23,074 bases of DNA, taken from IMG/VR virus record IMGVR_UViG_3300043446_001893, positions 1-23,074 of that record; one strand, given 5' to 3'. A program made the position numbers and the translations under genes. Below, one piece after another: positions 14,412 to 19,931 of the stretch (within the stretch, counting starts at the first letter, position 1; every line of letters begins with the position of its first letter). The notes under the pieces were generated by a model, which saw only the letters and a program-made list of their open reading frames with translations, was not told the origin of the DNA and ran no database searches. Origin of the DNA: a virus.

Positions 14412-15362
14412 TCATTTTGATTTTGAAATCAATTGTTCCTCATACGGAAACTCTTGAGTTTCTGTAGGTATTGATCTTTGTCTAGTTAGCAAATCCATCA
14501 TCATTCTCGTTTCAGCGTTGCGAGCTTCAGTCTCGCCTCCAAGGCGCTGATAGATTTGATAGTTGGACAGCGTTCTTTTCATTTCATTGGCTTTTGCGTT
14601 AATCGCATCGCGTTCTTTTTTCAACTTGTTTACTGCTTCATCAACTTTAGCCCAAGCAGCGCTGCGTTCAGCCAAAACCTTTTCAAAGTCTTCACCGCTA
14701 CCTTTTATGGCAGCTTGCAAACGAGGGGCAAATTCTTGCTCTATTTTTTCTTTGGCTTTGCCAGCCTCAAGAACTGCGTCAATCACTCTTGATGATTGAT
14801 TTATAGTTGCACTCAAAGTTGGAGCCGCATCGCCGCCTCCAGCCCCAAATCCCTCGCGGCGCTGGATCATGTGTTGAAGCTCATGGATCAAAGTTGCCTT
14901 AGCCTCATCAATGTTGCGACCTACCTTCAAAGTATTTGTTGCTTGATTGAAAGAACCAAGAACACCTTGTTTTTCTTCTTGTGGGGTCAAAGCCTGCAAC
15001 TTCACATTTTTCAACTGCGGATAATACTGAAACAACTCAGGATGAGAAAAAAGCTGTTCGATCTGAACGGGTTGTCCTTTGTGAAGGTTGGCAAACGCCT
15101 GCGGGTTCACCGTTGACTTGCTGTCATCAAATTCAAACCGCCAGTCACCTTCCCCCCCTTGAAACCAACCCGTTGTCTTGGGCGTCTTGGTTTCAATAAA
15201 AACTTCTTCAGCAGGCTTGCCCGCCGTCGCCATTTCTTTGGCCTTCTTAAGCTCTTTTAACGGAGCGCCCTCAGCCCCCTCACCGCCAAACATAATGGGC
15301 TCAACGCCCTCTTTCTTAGGACGCGGAGTTAAAAACTCAGGGCTTAATCCAAAAACGGGCAT
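14412..15362 (-). CDS. HELQH-motif protein (zincin-like, polyvalent-protein-associated type)
   Basis: 316 residues. Residues about 55-175 hold the conserved part: PKTTGWFQGGEGDWRFEFDD, LFSHPELFQYYPQLKNV and DEAKATLIHELQHMIQRREG. HELQH (160-164) is a zincin-type HExxH. This block is known as a module of large polyvalent phage proteins, often injected with DNA. Here it stands in a mid-sized protein with a long helical, coiled-coil C-terminus (about 190-275). ATG at 15362 is preferred over a GTG at 15371 because AGAGGTG lies 6 bases before it. The stop touches the tRNA. Peptidase activity and virion location are inferred, not shown. Confidence 0.68.
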   Translation of the reverse strand: MPVFGLSPEFLTPRPKKEGVEPIMFGGEGAEGAPLKELKKAKEMATAGKPAEEVFIETKTPKTTGWFQGGEGDWRFEFDDSKSTVNPQAFANLHKGQPVQIEQLFSHPELFQYYPQLKNVKLQALTPQEEKQGVLGSFNQATNTLKVGRNIDEAKATLIHELQHMIQRREGFGAGGGDAAPTLSATINQSSRVIDAVLEAGKAKEKIEQEFAPRLQAAIKGSGEDFEKVLAERSAAWAKVDEAVNKLKKERDAINAKANEMKRTLSNYQIYQRLGGETEARNAETRMMMDLLTRQRSIPTETQEFPYEEQLISKSK

Positions 15363-15405
15363 GACCAACACCTCTGTTTGTAGCTCTCAGCATTAAACTA
15401 CAAAC

Positions 15406-15657
15406 TCATTTAACTCGCCAAACCCTAATCCCCTGCGTCACTCTACGGGTCACAAACCGCATCCCACGAGAACGCCCCCAGTTGGCCGCCGCACTCTGCA
15501 AACGGTTCTGGATCGCCTCCCGATCCTCGTCAGCACCTACCGGAAACACAAAGCTATCCCCCACGTTCAAACGATTGAACGGGTACTTCGTCTTCCTCAA
15601 TGGCTGTGACTGCGGAGGTATCTCTACCCCACTCTCTATCTGAAACATAAACCCCAT
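15406..15657 (-). CDS. small conserved phage protein, 83 aa
   Basis: 83 residues with the order FQIESGVEIPP, YPFNRLNVGDSFVFPVG, a helix (IQNRLQSAAANWGRSRG) and a final basic strand RFVTRRVTQGIRVWRVK. Proteins with the pattern NxLxVGDSF and a terminal RVWRVK are frequent in phages and may bind nucleic acid, but the function is not established. It is the first gene of the leftward block, next to the control region. The ATG at 15657 has only a weak Shine-Dalgarno (GTGG); a second ATG three codons later follows GGGG. The start is uncertain by 9 bases. Confidence 0.62.
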   Translation of the reverse strand: MGFMFQIESGVEIPPQSQPLRKTKYPFNRLNVGDSFVFPVGADEDREAIQNRLQSAAANWGRSRGMRFVTRRVTQGIRVWRVK

Positions 15658-15707
15658 ACTAAACCACGAAGATAAAATATCCAGAATTTTTTTTGGGGCG
15701 AACTAGG

Positions 15708-15734
15708 TTGGGGGCACACCCTCACACCCCCCAA
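15708..15734. promoter_or_regulatory. GC-rich hairpin TTGGGGG/CCCCCAA
   Basis: Seven base pairs around a 13-base loop, 51 bases before the first leftward gene. It would form in a leftward leader RNA. No T tract follows in that direction, so an attenuator or an accidental GC-rich pairing are both possible. Confidence 0.35.
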
Positions 15735-15776
15735 GTCCCATCGAAAAGGCCAAGGGAGGGGGTAGGGCTGGCAATG

Positions 15777-15798
15777 CCAATCCAGAGCCAATCCAGAG
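15777..15798. repeat. 11-bp tandem repeat CCAATCCAGAG x2
   Basis: Two perfect adjacent copies of CCAATCCAGAG, followed by CC. They lie in the control region, just left of the TGAAC motif sites. Confidence 0.7.
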
Positions 15799-15819
15799 CC
15801 ATGACATGCAGTTTAGATG

Positions 15820-15934
15820 TGAACAGTTAAGCAATGAACGGTTTAGTCATGACCCATAATGGGGCCAGACCAAAGTTTTTCTTTGGGCGCGACCAAAGAG
15901 CCTCTTTGCTCTTAGTTCTGATGTGAACGGTTTA
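15820..15934. promoter_or_regulatory. three operator-like sites TGAAC(G/A)GTT(T/A)A
   Basis: TGAACAGTTAA at 15820-15830, TGAACGGTTTA at 15835-15845 and TGAACGGTTTA at 15924-15934. The third is embedded in GTGAACGGTTTAC, a near-perfect dyad of GTRAAC half sites with one centre base. The first and third are both preceded by GATG. The first two are 15 bp apart, start to start. The layout fits binding of a dimeric repressor or replication protein; the protein is not identified. Confidence 0.5.
15870..15908. promoter_or_regulatory. two adjacent hairpins (CCAAAG/CTTTGG and CAAAGA/TCTTTG)
   Basis: CCAAAG-TTTTT-CTTTGG at 15870-15886 and CAAAGA-GCC-TCTTTG at 15894-15908. They lie between the second and third TGAAC sites. 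Neither is followed by a T tract. Confidence 0.4.
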
Positions 15935-15957
15935 CCTGATAACTAATATACAAAGCC

Positions 15958-15973
15958 ATATTACTGGTAATAT
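15958..15973. promoter_or_regulatory. dyad ATATTAC-TG-GTAATAT
   Basis: Perfect 7-base arms with a 2-base centre, 38 bases left of the -35 box of the rightward promoter. An operator or activator site is possible. Confidence 0.4.
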
Positions 15974-16010
15974 ATCTCACTAAATATCTTCTTTTATATA
16001 TATATAGCTA

Positions 16011-16039
16011 TTGACATCCTAAGTTAGCGTGTGTAGATT
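16011..16039 (+). promoter_or_regulatory. sigma70-like promoter for the rightward small-gene operon
   Basis: TTGACA at 16011-16016, a 17-base spacer, then TAGATT at 16034-16039. The start of transcription would be near 16046, which leaves a leader of about 38 bases before the first gene. A TA-rich tract lies just upstream. Confidence 0.6.
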
Positions 16040-16044
16040 GTGTA

Positions 16045-16065
16045 TATGGTGATTGATACACCATA
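16045..16065. promoter_or_regulatory. dyad TATGGTG-N7-CACCATA at the promoter start
   Basis: Perfect 7-base inverted repeat with a 7-base spacer placed over the expected start site. It could be an operator that blocks the promoter, or a 5' hairpin protecting the mRNA. Confidence 0.45.
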
Positions 16066-16083
16066 AACGGAAAGGGAAAGCCT

Positions 16084-16389
16084 ATGCAAGATAGTGAAAT
16101 GACATACAAAAAGATGATTGCGCGTTGTGCCGAACATCTTGAGCAAGCCATGCGAGAAGCGCCGTTTGGTGTTTATCCCTACGTTCTGGCAATTCCCACA
16201 ACGGAAACAGAGAACGGAAAGCTTGTCGTGCGATACGATAATCAAGATTTCCCACCTAATGCGCGTGTTGTGCGCCCATGCGACAATGGCGCTTCAACGC
16301 ATCAAAAATGGATCACGGTCCCGTTTAACGGATTGTTTAGCGTGTTGCATCAAGCTTGCCGCAGAGAGCCGATCCTTCCAATCCATTGA
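16084..16389 (+). CDS. hypothetical protein, 101 aa
   Basis: 101 residues, soluble. N-terminal helix (TYKKMIARCAEHLEQAMREA), then PYVLAIPTTETENGKLVVRY and a C-terminal helix (WITVPFNGLFSVLHQACRRE). No family or catalytic motif is recognised. It is the first gene after the rightward promoter and is led by GGAAAGGGAAA with a 4-base gap to the ATG, a leader shared by other early genes here. As the first transcribed gene of the operon it may act early against host functions, but this is only positional inference. Confidence 0.65.
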   Translation: MQDSEMTYKKMIARCAEHLEQAMREAPFGVYPYVLAIPTTETENGKLVVRYDNQDFPPNARVVRPCDNGASTHQKWITVPFNGLFSVLHQACRREPILPIH

Positions 16390-16398
16390 CGTTCTAAG

Positions 16399-16436
16399 CG
16401 GGGGTTTAGGCCCCCGTCATAGAGCGCCAATGCTCT
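16399..16436 (+). promoter_or_regulatory. two consecutive hairpins between small genes
   Basis: CGGGGG-TTTAGG-CCCCCG at 16399-16416 and AGAGC-GCCAAT-GCTCT at 16421-16436, within the 66-base gap after the first gene. No T run follows, so partial termination, RNA stabilisation or processing are the options. Confidence 0.45.
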
Positions 16437-16455
16437 TACATGGAAGGGGAAAGTC

Positions 16456-16668
16456 ATGAACCTTAAGCAGATCGACGAAGCTATTTTCTGGCACGAACAT
16501 GTCCGCAAGCAGTCGCGTGACCCTAAGCAGAAACAGCGCTGCGACGAACGCATCTTGAAGCTGATGCAAGATCGAATGGATATTACCCGCGCAATGGCTG
16601 AAAAGCAGATCGACAAAGGGGTGCGCGAACATGCGGCATGGTATGACACCAGCGCCGAATTGACTTGA
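16456..16668 (+). CDS. hypothetical helical protein, 70 aa
   Basis: 70 residues, strongly charged and predicted helical throughout (MNLKQIDEAIFWHEHVRKQS, then QKQRCDERILKLMQDRMDIT). It has one cysteine and no hydrophobic stretch long enough for a membrane. The leader GGAAGGGGAAA, a one-base variant of the shared motif, ends 3 bases before the ATG. Its 3' end overlaps the -35 box of a second promoter. Function unknown. Confidence 0.62.
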   Translation: MNLKQIDEAIFWHEHVRKQSRDPKQKQRCDERILKLMQDRMDITRAMAEKQIDKGVREHAAWYDTSAELT

Positions 16669-16693
16669 CACACTCACACACCTTGCACACAAT
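16665..16693 (+). promoter_or_regulatory. sigma70-like promoter
   Basis: TTGACA at 16665-16670, overlapping the stop of the previous gene, a 17-base spacer, and CACAAT at 16688-16693. Start of transcription would be near 16700, about 20 bases before the next ATG. Confidence 0.5.
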
Positions 16694-16721
16694 GCACATG
16701 CTAACAGGAAAGGGAAACACC

Positions 16722-17051
16722 ATGTCAGCACTCGAAAAGACAGACCTGCAAAACCACGTTCAAAGCATTGCCGACACCATCACAAGCGGGACGTTAGAAC
16801 CTCGTGAGTTCGATGGTGAAGAAGCCGATGCTATGGATTGGCTCGAAGATGCGCTCGACATTGAGTACATCGTCAATAGCAAAAAAGAATATCTGGGTGC
16901 GCGTGTTTTGGTGGCCTTTGGTGGCCCTAACATCTGGGTCGATACACGGCGCGGCGTGGTCGAGGGCTACTGGTGGGGCCAATATGCCGAAGCATCTTTT
17001 AAGGACAATCTGGGCCTTGACGATGCGCTTCAATGCCTCTGGTCGTGCTAA
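16722..17051 (+). CDS. hypothetical protein, 109 aa
   Basis: 109 residues. An acidic N-terminal helical part (SALEKTDLQNHVQSIADTIT and EEADAMDWLEDAL) is followed by a conserved-looking beta region: YLGARVLVAFGGPNIWVDTR, then GVVEGYWWGQYAEASF, and a short final helix. The aromatic GGPNIWVDT...EGYWWG pattern recurs in small phage proteins of unknown function. ATG at 16722 is chosen because GGAAAGGGAAA precedes it by 4 bases; the reading frame extends upstream but that part has no Shine-Dalgarno and lies over the promoter. Confidence 0.65.
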   Translation: MSALEKTDLQNHVQSIADTITSGTLEPREFDGEEADAMDWLEDALDIEYIVNSKKEYLGARVLVAFGGPNIWVDTRRGVVEGYWWGQYAEASFKDNLGLDDALQCLWSC

Positions 17052-17062
17052 GGGGGCATAAC

Positions 17063-17155
17063 ATGCGTTACGCAATCGAGACCATCTGTGAGCTATCTGT
17101 GGCCGTCATCGTGGTGGCCGCTATCTGGGTTCTTTCAATCGCAATCGAGGGCTAA
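17063..17155 (+). CDS. single-span membrane peptide, 30 aa
   Basis: 30 residues beginning MRYAIETICELS. It then has a hydrophobic span of about 18-20 residues (VAVIVVAAIWVLSIAI) and ends EG. AAGGGGG lies 6 bases upstream of the ATG, and the next gene starts 3 bases after the stop. The basic residue before the span would favour an N-in orientation. Small membrane peptides in phages include holin-like and exclusion-type proteins, but neither is shown here, and an early-operon location argues against a classical holin. Confidence 0.58.
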   Translation: MRYAIETICELSVAVIVVAAIWVLSIAIEG

Positions 17156-17157
17156 TC

Positions 17158-17391
17158 ATGACCAGACCAGAAACACCGGAAACCCCTAGCCTCGAACCAT
17201 GCTACAGCGTTAACCCGGCGCTGTGGTCTTATTTCTGCAAACTGAGGGGGCGCTCAGATACGCCCTCAGAGGTTTGGACGGAAGCCGATGTCGTTCAGCA
17301 CCTCGACGCCGCAGAGCAGGCAAAGAAGGATAATCAGGTCTGGCGCATGTTCGACAATATTTTACACGCATCCGAAAAATTTGGCCGCTGA
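17158..17391 (+). CDS. hypothetical protein, 77 aa
   Basis: 77 residues with a Pro/Glu-rich start (MTRPETPETPSLEPC) and a helical remainder (NPALWSYFCKLRGRSDTPSE, then VVQHLDAAEQAKKDNQVWRM). No family is recognised. It is the last gene of the rightward block. It ends 25 bases from the end of the convergent HNH gene, so transcripts from both sides collide or terminate here. Confidence 0.58.
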   Translation: MTRPETPETPSLEPCYSVNPALWSYFCKLRGRSDTPSEVWTEADVVQHLDAAEQAKKDNQVWRMFDNILHASEKFGR

Positions 17392-17409
17392 GGCCCGTCT
17401 AATGTTTGG

Positions 17410-17436
17410 GGCGGGGTCAGTAAAAAGACACCCGCC
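17410..17436. terminator. possible terminator hairpin between convergent operons
   Basis: GGCGGG (17410-17415) pairs with CCCGCC (17431-17436) around a loop containing AGTAAAAA. Read rightward, it is followed by TCTTTATG, a weak T-rich tail. It overlaps the 3' end of the HNH gene. Position between converging genes supports termination; the stem is short. Confidence 0.35.
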
Positions 17437-17818
17437 TCTTTATGTGCTCCGCAAACCTAGACGCTCGCCTGACTTCTTCCGCAAAGCGCGAATCCAGCTC
17501 CGCAAGCTCCTCTTCCGACCATGCAGGCATGGAAAGAAAAGACCGGTATTTTTTTCGGATATAATCCTTAACGGCCTTTCGACGGGCTTTCAGCGTCAGG
17601 AAAAGCTGACCAGTCAGCGCCGAGTTACATTCGCGGCAAGCCGGATATTTCCTAAAAACAGTTATGTCGTCCTGCACACGCTCCGCATAATGCAGGGGCG
17701 GCACATGGTCGTAACCTGTGGATGGCTGCCCACAATATACACACGGATCATCTAGTGACCCCATGCGATCATAAAGAACGTCCAGATTTGCGTGCCTGTG
17801 GTTGTATTCTTTCTTCAT
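17417..17818 (-). CDS. HNH endonuclease
   Basis: 133 residues. CVYCG (C26, C29) and CRECN (C61, C64, N65) form the zinc knuckles. GYDHVPPLH (H38) gives the first His of the HNH site, and the helix QLFLTLKARRKAVKDYIRKK follows. A Glu-rich, Arg-rich C-terminal helix completes it. Such small HNH proteins are frequent in phages as homing enzymes or, near packaging genes, as terminase partners. Here it ends the replication operon, so DNA repair, homing or a replication-linked nick are all possible. The Shine-Dalgarno is poor, and the gene starts 62 bases after the preceding gene ends. Confidence 0.75.
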   Translation of the reverse strand: MKKEYNHRHANLDVLYDRMGSLDDPCVYCGQPSTGYDHVPPLHYAERVQDDITVFRKYPACRECNSALTGQLFLTLKARRKAVKDYIRKKYRSFLSMPAWSEEELAELDSRFAEEVRRASRFAEHIKRRVSFY

Positions 17819-17865
17819 GGTCAGATTTTCATAAAAAAAGCTAAAGCCCGTCAGCGGTCAATTTT

Positions 17866-17880
17866 GGCCCGTTACGGGCC
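17866..17880. promoter_or_regulatory. perfect hairpin GGCCCG-TTA-CGGGCC
   Basis: Six GC-rich base pairs with a 3-base loop at the end of the 90-residue gene. On the transcribed (minus) strand it is followed by AAAATTG, not T, so it does not read as an intrinsic terminator. RNA stabilisation or processing is more likely. Confidence 0.4.
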
Positions 17881-18152
17881 TATCTGTCCCAATATCTATT
17901 ACGTTCCGAAGTCTGAGCCCTGTAAGCCTGATCCATTTTCGCGGGATCGTCTGTCGGCAAGGTTAGACCTTTGCCCCCGTGCCGAAGGATATATTCGAAC
18001 GTGCCGATGGTTTTCTTGTTATTGGTCCGAAACAAATAGGCTCGCCAGCGGTTCCAAATTTCCATGTCACGCGCATTATCGGGCTTAACTACCAGTATTT
18101 CGGACGGGTGTGTTTGATGATAGGTCATCATCTGTTCGTGGATATTAGACAT
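17880..18152 (-). CDS. hypothetical protein, 90 aa
   Basis: 90 residues, polar, with many aromatic and basic residues (NARDMEIWNRWRAYLFRTNN, then KKTIGTFEYILRHGGKGLTL). The end is charged (QAYRAQTSERNRYWDR). The WRAYLFR...TFEYILRHGGK stretch could bind nucleic acid. The start overlaps the helicase loader stop by 8 bases, behind GGGGTG. Membership of the replication operon suggests an accessory role in DNA metabolism. Family not recognised. Confidence 0.6.
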   Translation of the reverse strand: MSNIHEQMMTYHQTHPSEILVVKPDNARDMEIWNRWRAYLFRTNNKKTIGTFEYILRHGGKGLTLPTDDPAKMDQAYRAQTSERNRYWDR

Positions 18153-18546
18153 GATGCACCCCGCGCATAGGTTGCGGCGCTGAAAGATCAGCCAATAGTT
18201 TTTTAAACCCCGCCTTTACGCGCTCGCGTTCGGCCTTCTGTTCTTGGGTCAATGGGCCCTCCGGTGGTCCAGATATGGCTAAGCGGTTCATGTCCCGCTC
18301 ATGATCCCGCCATTTTTTACGGTGCAAGCTGTCGCAAAAATCGACCAGCTCTGAGATGGACGGAAGGAACTTGCATTGACGCATGATCCCCGTGCGCGGC
18401 TTGACCAGCTCCTCAAGGATGCTCTGTGGATAAACCGACAAAGCTTCCGCAGCCATCCGGTGAAACGCCTCAATCCCGTCCCGATTTCCCGAAGGGTAGC
18501 AGGCCAAAACTATCGAGACGGCCTTTGCTGCTTGTTCCTTGCTCAT
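18145..18546 (-). CDS. putative replicative helicase loader
   Basis: 133 residues. The central segment (RMAAEALSVYPQSILEELVK, then MRQCKFLPSISELVDFCDSL) has the YP...L...KFLPSxxEL pattern seen in phage proteins that follow a replisome organiser and are thought to load the host DnaB helicase. The C-terminus is highly charged (EQKAERERVKAGFKKLLADL). It overlaps the preceding replication gene by 77 bases in another frame, with GGAG 7 bases before its ATG. A perfect DnaA box lies inside it. The loader call is family-pattern based and fits the neighbours; activity was not tested. Confidence 0.6.
   Translation of the reverse strand: MSKEQAAKAVSIVLACYPSGNRDGIEAFHRMAAEALSVYPQSILEELVKPRTGIMRQCKFLPSISELVDFCDSLHRKKWRDHERDMNRLAISGPPEGPLTQEQKAERERVKAGFKKLLADLSAPQPMRGVHHV
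18425..18433 (-). promoter_or_regulatory. DnaA box TTATCCACA
   Basis: Perfect match to the bacterial DnaA consensus on the minus strand, inside the helicase loader gene (it encodes the YPQ of SVYPQS). A single copy may be chance, but it is the only perfect one noticed, and it lies 1.1 kb from the candidate origin. Confidence 0.35.
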
Positions 18547-19165
18547 TGATGATCTCCGTTGTGGTTCGAGCTATGCGTTCAAGGTAGTTTTCTTTTTTGG
18601 CTGGTCGGCGCTCTTTCGCGCTCTTCACCCAGTTTCGCCATGTCGCATCCCAATCAAGCTTGACCCCGCGCTGACCAGACACGCTGGCCCAGTAATCGCG
18701 GAACTTCTCAAGCTCGTAAGTTTCTTCGATGAAGTCCTTCGGCATCCAATCAACCGGAAGGCGGCAGCCCTTTTTCGGGCGCGTCGAGCGCCTATCTAGG
18801 GGAACTTCTTTCTCTATTTCTTTTTCTTTATCTCTTTCTTCTTCTTTATATAGGCTAGCATCCTGATAGCTTTCTGCTAGCAACTTGCTAGCATCTTGCA
18901 CCAAGAAATTATTTAACTGTGGTAGCAATGCTTTAAGTTCTCGCTCAGAAATGCGGAGCCGGAAAGCTAGTGCCTTGGTTTCTGGAAGGTTGCCGTCATT
19001 CTCGCTGGCTATGAGCCACATCATGACGAGGCACTTGGCGGCGAGCGGGTCCAGCTCATGCCAATTCACATCGTCTAAAAGCTCGCGGTAAAGCTTGATC
19101 CATATGGGACGGCGGCTGTCCCCATAGTGCTGGAACTTATTCCAGTTTCTAATCTTAATGCTCAT
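18470..19165 (-). CDS. replisome organiser-like replication initiation protein
   Basis: 231 residues. Residues 1-95 look like the winged-helix DNA-binding part of phage initiators (IRNWNKFQHYGDSRRPIWIK, then LAAKCLVMMWLIASENDGNL and AFRLRISERELKALLPQL). A charged linker follows (about 105-125, EEERDKEKEIEKE). The C-terminal domain contains LPVDWMPKDFIEETYELEKF, RDYWASVSG and DWDATWRNWVKSA, typical of phage replication proteins in the DnaD/O-like class. It would bind the origin and recruit the helicase through the loader encoded next. No clear Shine-Dalgarno precedes the ATG. Confidence 0.72.
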   Translation of the reverse strand: MSIKIRNWNKFQHYGDSRRPIWIKLYRELLDDVNWHELDPLAAKCLVMMWLIASENDGNLPETKALAFRLRISERELKALLPQLNNFLVQDASKLLAESYQDASLYKEEERDKEKEIEKEVPLDRRSTRPKKGCRLPVDWMPKDFIEETYELEKFRDYWASVSGQRGVKLDWDATWRNWVKSAKERRPAKKENYLERIARTTTEIINEQGTSSKGRLDSFGLLPFGKSGRD

Positions 19166-19303
19166 CTAAACCAAAACCTTATGTTTTAGTTGCACGATGA
19201 GCCGACCCCTGCTATTACTAGGGCCAGTCAACGCGCAGCTCTCGTGCGACGTTGTATCGGGGCGCGGCGGTTAATTTCCCTTTCCTGCCGCGCCCTTCTA
19301 TTT
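19166..19303. other. structured gap in the replication operon
   Basis: No ORF is apparent on either strand. It contains the 9-bp stem at 19260-19295 described separately and a small AAAAC/GTTTT stem just before the replication gene start. It may house an internal control point separating the DnaA-like gene from the genes after it. Confidence 0.5.
19260..19295 (-). promoter_or_regulatory. 9-bp stem with the phage leader motif in its loop
   Basis: GGGCGCGGC and GCCGCGCCC pair perfectly. The 18-base loop on the minus strand is AGGAAAGGGAAATTAACC, containing the exact GGAAAGGGAAA leader used before early genes. No ATG, GTG or TTG follows within normal distance, and no T tract follows, so it is neither an ordinary ribosome site nor an ordinary terminator. 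Confidence 0.6.
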
Positions 19304-19786
19304 TCAATCTACCTTCAATTCCCCACTTTGCAACGCTTTTATGAACGGCTTGGCCCTGTCCTGAGCCTTCGAAATGCCATGCAACACGCTGGTGTGGTCA
19401 AAACCGTTAGAGGCTTTCCCGATCTGCGGCAGGCTTAGATGGGGACACATCACGCGAGCGATGGCCCAACACAAATGCCTGACGCTAGATAGGCGTCTGC
19501 AACGGCTAAAAAGCAATTGGGGAGTTACATCAAACTCGCGGCAGATGATGTGGACAACCTGTTGATAACTCAGTTTGCCGTGACCCAATTTGCCCGTTGA
19601 AATAAACGCCCCGTTTTTTATTTCATACCTTAGTCTGATCCTGTGGACAATTACAGGATTGTTAAACGACAGCACAGGCTTAGGTATTTCAATAACCTGT
19701 GGTTTAGGTGCTGGCGGCTTCTTCGCTTCGATGCGCTTCCTCACCGCTTTGTAGTGGTTCTGAAGTTCCTCCACGGTGTCGAACAT
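19304..19786 (-). CDS. DnaA domain IV-containing DNA-binding protein
   Basis: 160 residues. A helical N-terminus and Pro/Lys-rich linker (AKKPPAPKPQVIEIPKPV) precede the C-terminal module at about 71-142. That module reads as DnaA domain IV: VVHIICREFDVTPQLLFSRC, RRLSSVRHLCWAIARVMC, and the signature GFDHTSVLHGI (128-138), close to DHTTV of DnaA. There is no ATPase domain. It may bind DnaA boxes to start phage replication or to compete with host DnaA. ATG at 19786 is chosen because the gap to GGAAAGGGAAA is then 3 bases, as in other genes; the ATG one codon earlier is possible. It overlaps the preceding regulator gene by 83 bases. Confidence 0.78.
   Translation of the reverse strand: MFDTVEELQNHYKAVRKRIEAKKPPAPKPQVIEIPKPVLSFNNPVIVHRIRLRYEIKNGAFISTGKLGHGKLSYQQVVHIICREFDVTPQLLFSRCRRLSSVRHLCWAIARVMCPHLSLPQIGKASNGFDHTSVLHGISKAQDRAKPFIKALQSGELKVD
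19549..19650 (-). other. candidate replication origin: cluster of DnaA-box-like 9-mers
   Basis: Read on the plus strand: TGTGGACAA at 19549-19557, TGTTGATAA at 19560-19568 and TGTGGACAA at 19642-19650. Each differs by one base from TGTGGATAA (reverse complement of TTATCCACA), and all have the same orientation. An A/T-rich stretch (CCGTTTTTTATTTCATACC) lies between the second and third. They sit inside the DnaA-domain-IV gene, as the lambda origin sits inside gene O. Confidence 0.45.
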
Positions 19787-19931
19787 CATTTTCCCTTTCC
19801 TCATACACGCTTAAGCCGACCGACAGGAGCGTTCTTAGGGCGTCCATTTCCGTGTCGAACTTATAGTTGAAACGAAACTCTCTAATCTTTTCCTGCAACT
19901 CTGGCGAGATCAACATTTGTTTGCGGATCAT
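19704..19931 (-). CDS. ribbon-helix-helix transcription regulator
   Basis: 75 residues. MIRKQMLISPELQEKIREFR followed by FNYKFDTEMDALRTLLSVGL has the length and pattern of an Arc/MetJ-type ribbon-helix-helix fold: a short basic strand that enters the major groove, then two helices. The remaining 30 residues are polar and probably disordered; that part overlaps the next gene in another frame. GGAGGTGA gives an excellent Shine-Dalgarno, so ATG at 19931 is preferred to an upstream one. It is the first gene of the leftward replication operon, beside an AACGCAA/TTGCGTT dyad that it may bind to control both divergent operons (inference). Confidence 0.75.
   Translation of the reverse strand: MIRKQMLISPELQEKIREFRFNYKFDTEMDALRTLLSVGLSVYEERENDVRHRGGTSEPLQSGEEAHRSEEAAST

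Larger units (their letters stand above)
15658..16083. promoter_or_regulatory. divergent control region, no gene seen
   Basis: This 426-base gap separates leftward and rightward transcription. It holds a T8 tract and a GC-rich hairpin on the left, an 11-base tandem repeat, three related TGAAC(G/A)GTT(T/A)A sites, two hairpins around AAAG/CTTT, an ATATTAC/GTAATAT dyad, a run of TA dinucleotides and a rightward promoter with a dyad at the start site. I found no convincing ORF in it. No clear leftward promoter could be picked out. Confidence 0.7.

Noticed and set aside
15990-16006. TA-dinucleotide run as an origin unwinding element
   Set aside because: It is short and lies directly upstream of a good promoter, where an A/T-rich UP-like element is the simpler reading; no box cluster for a known initiator surrounds it.
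17063-17155. Holin
   Set aside because: A single span in an early operon, with no endolysin or spanin nearby; membrane location is all that can be supported.
17866-17880. Intrinsic terminator
   Set aside because: The hairpin is strong but is followed by A residues on the transcribed strand, and by TATCTGT on the other.
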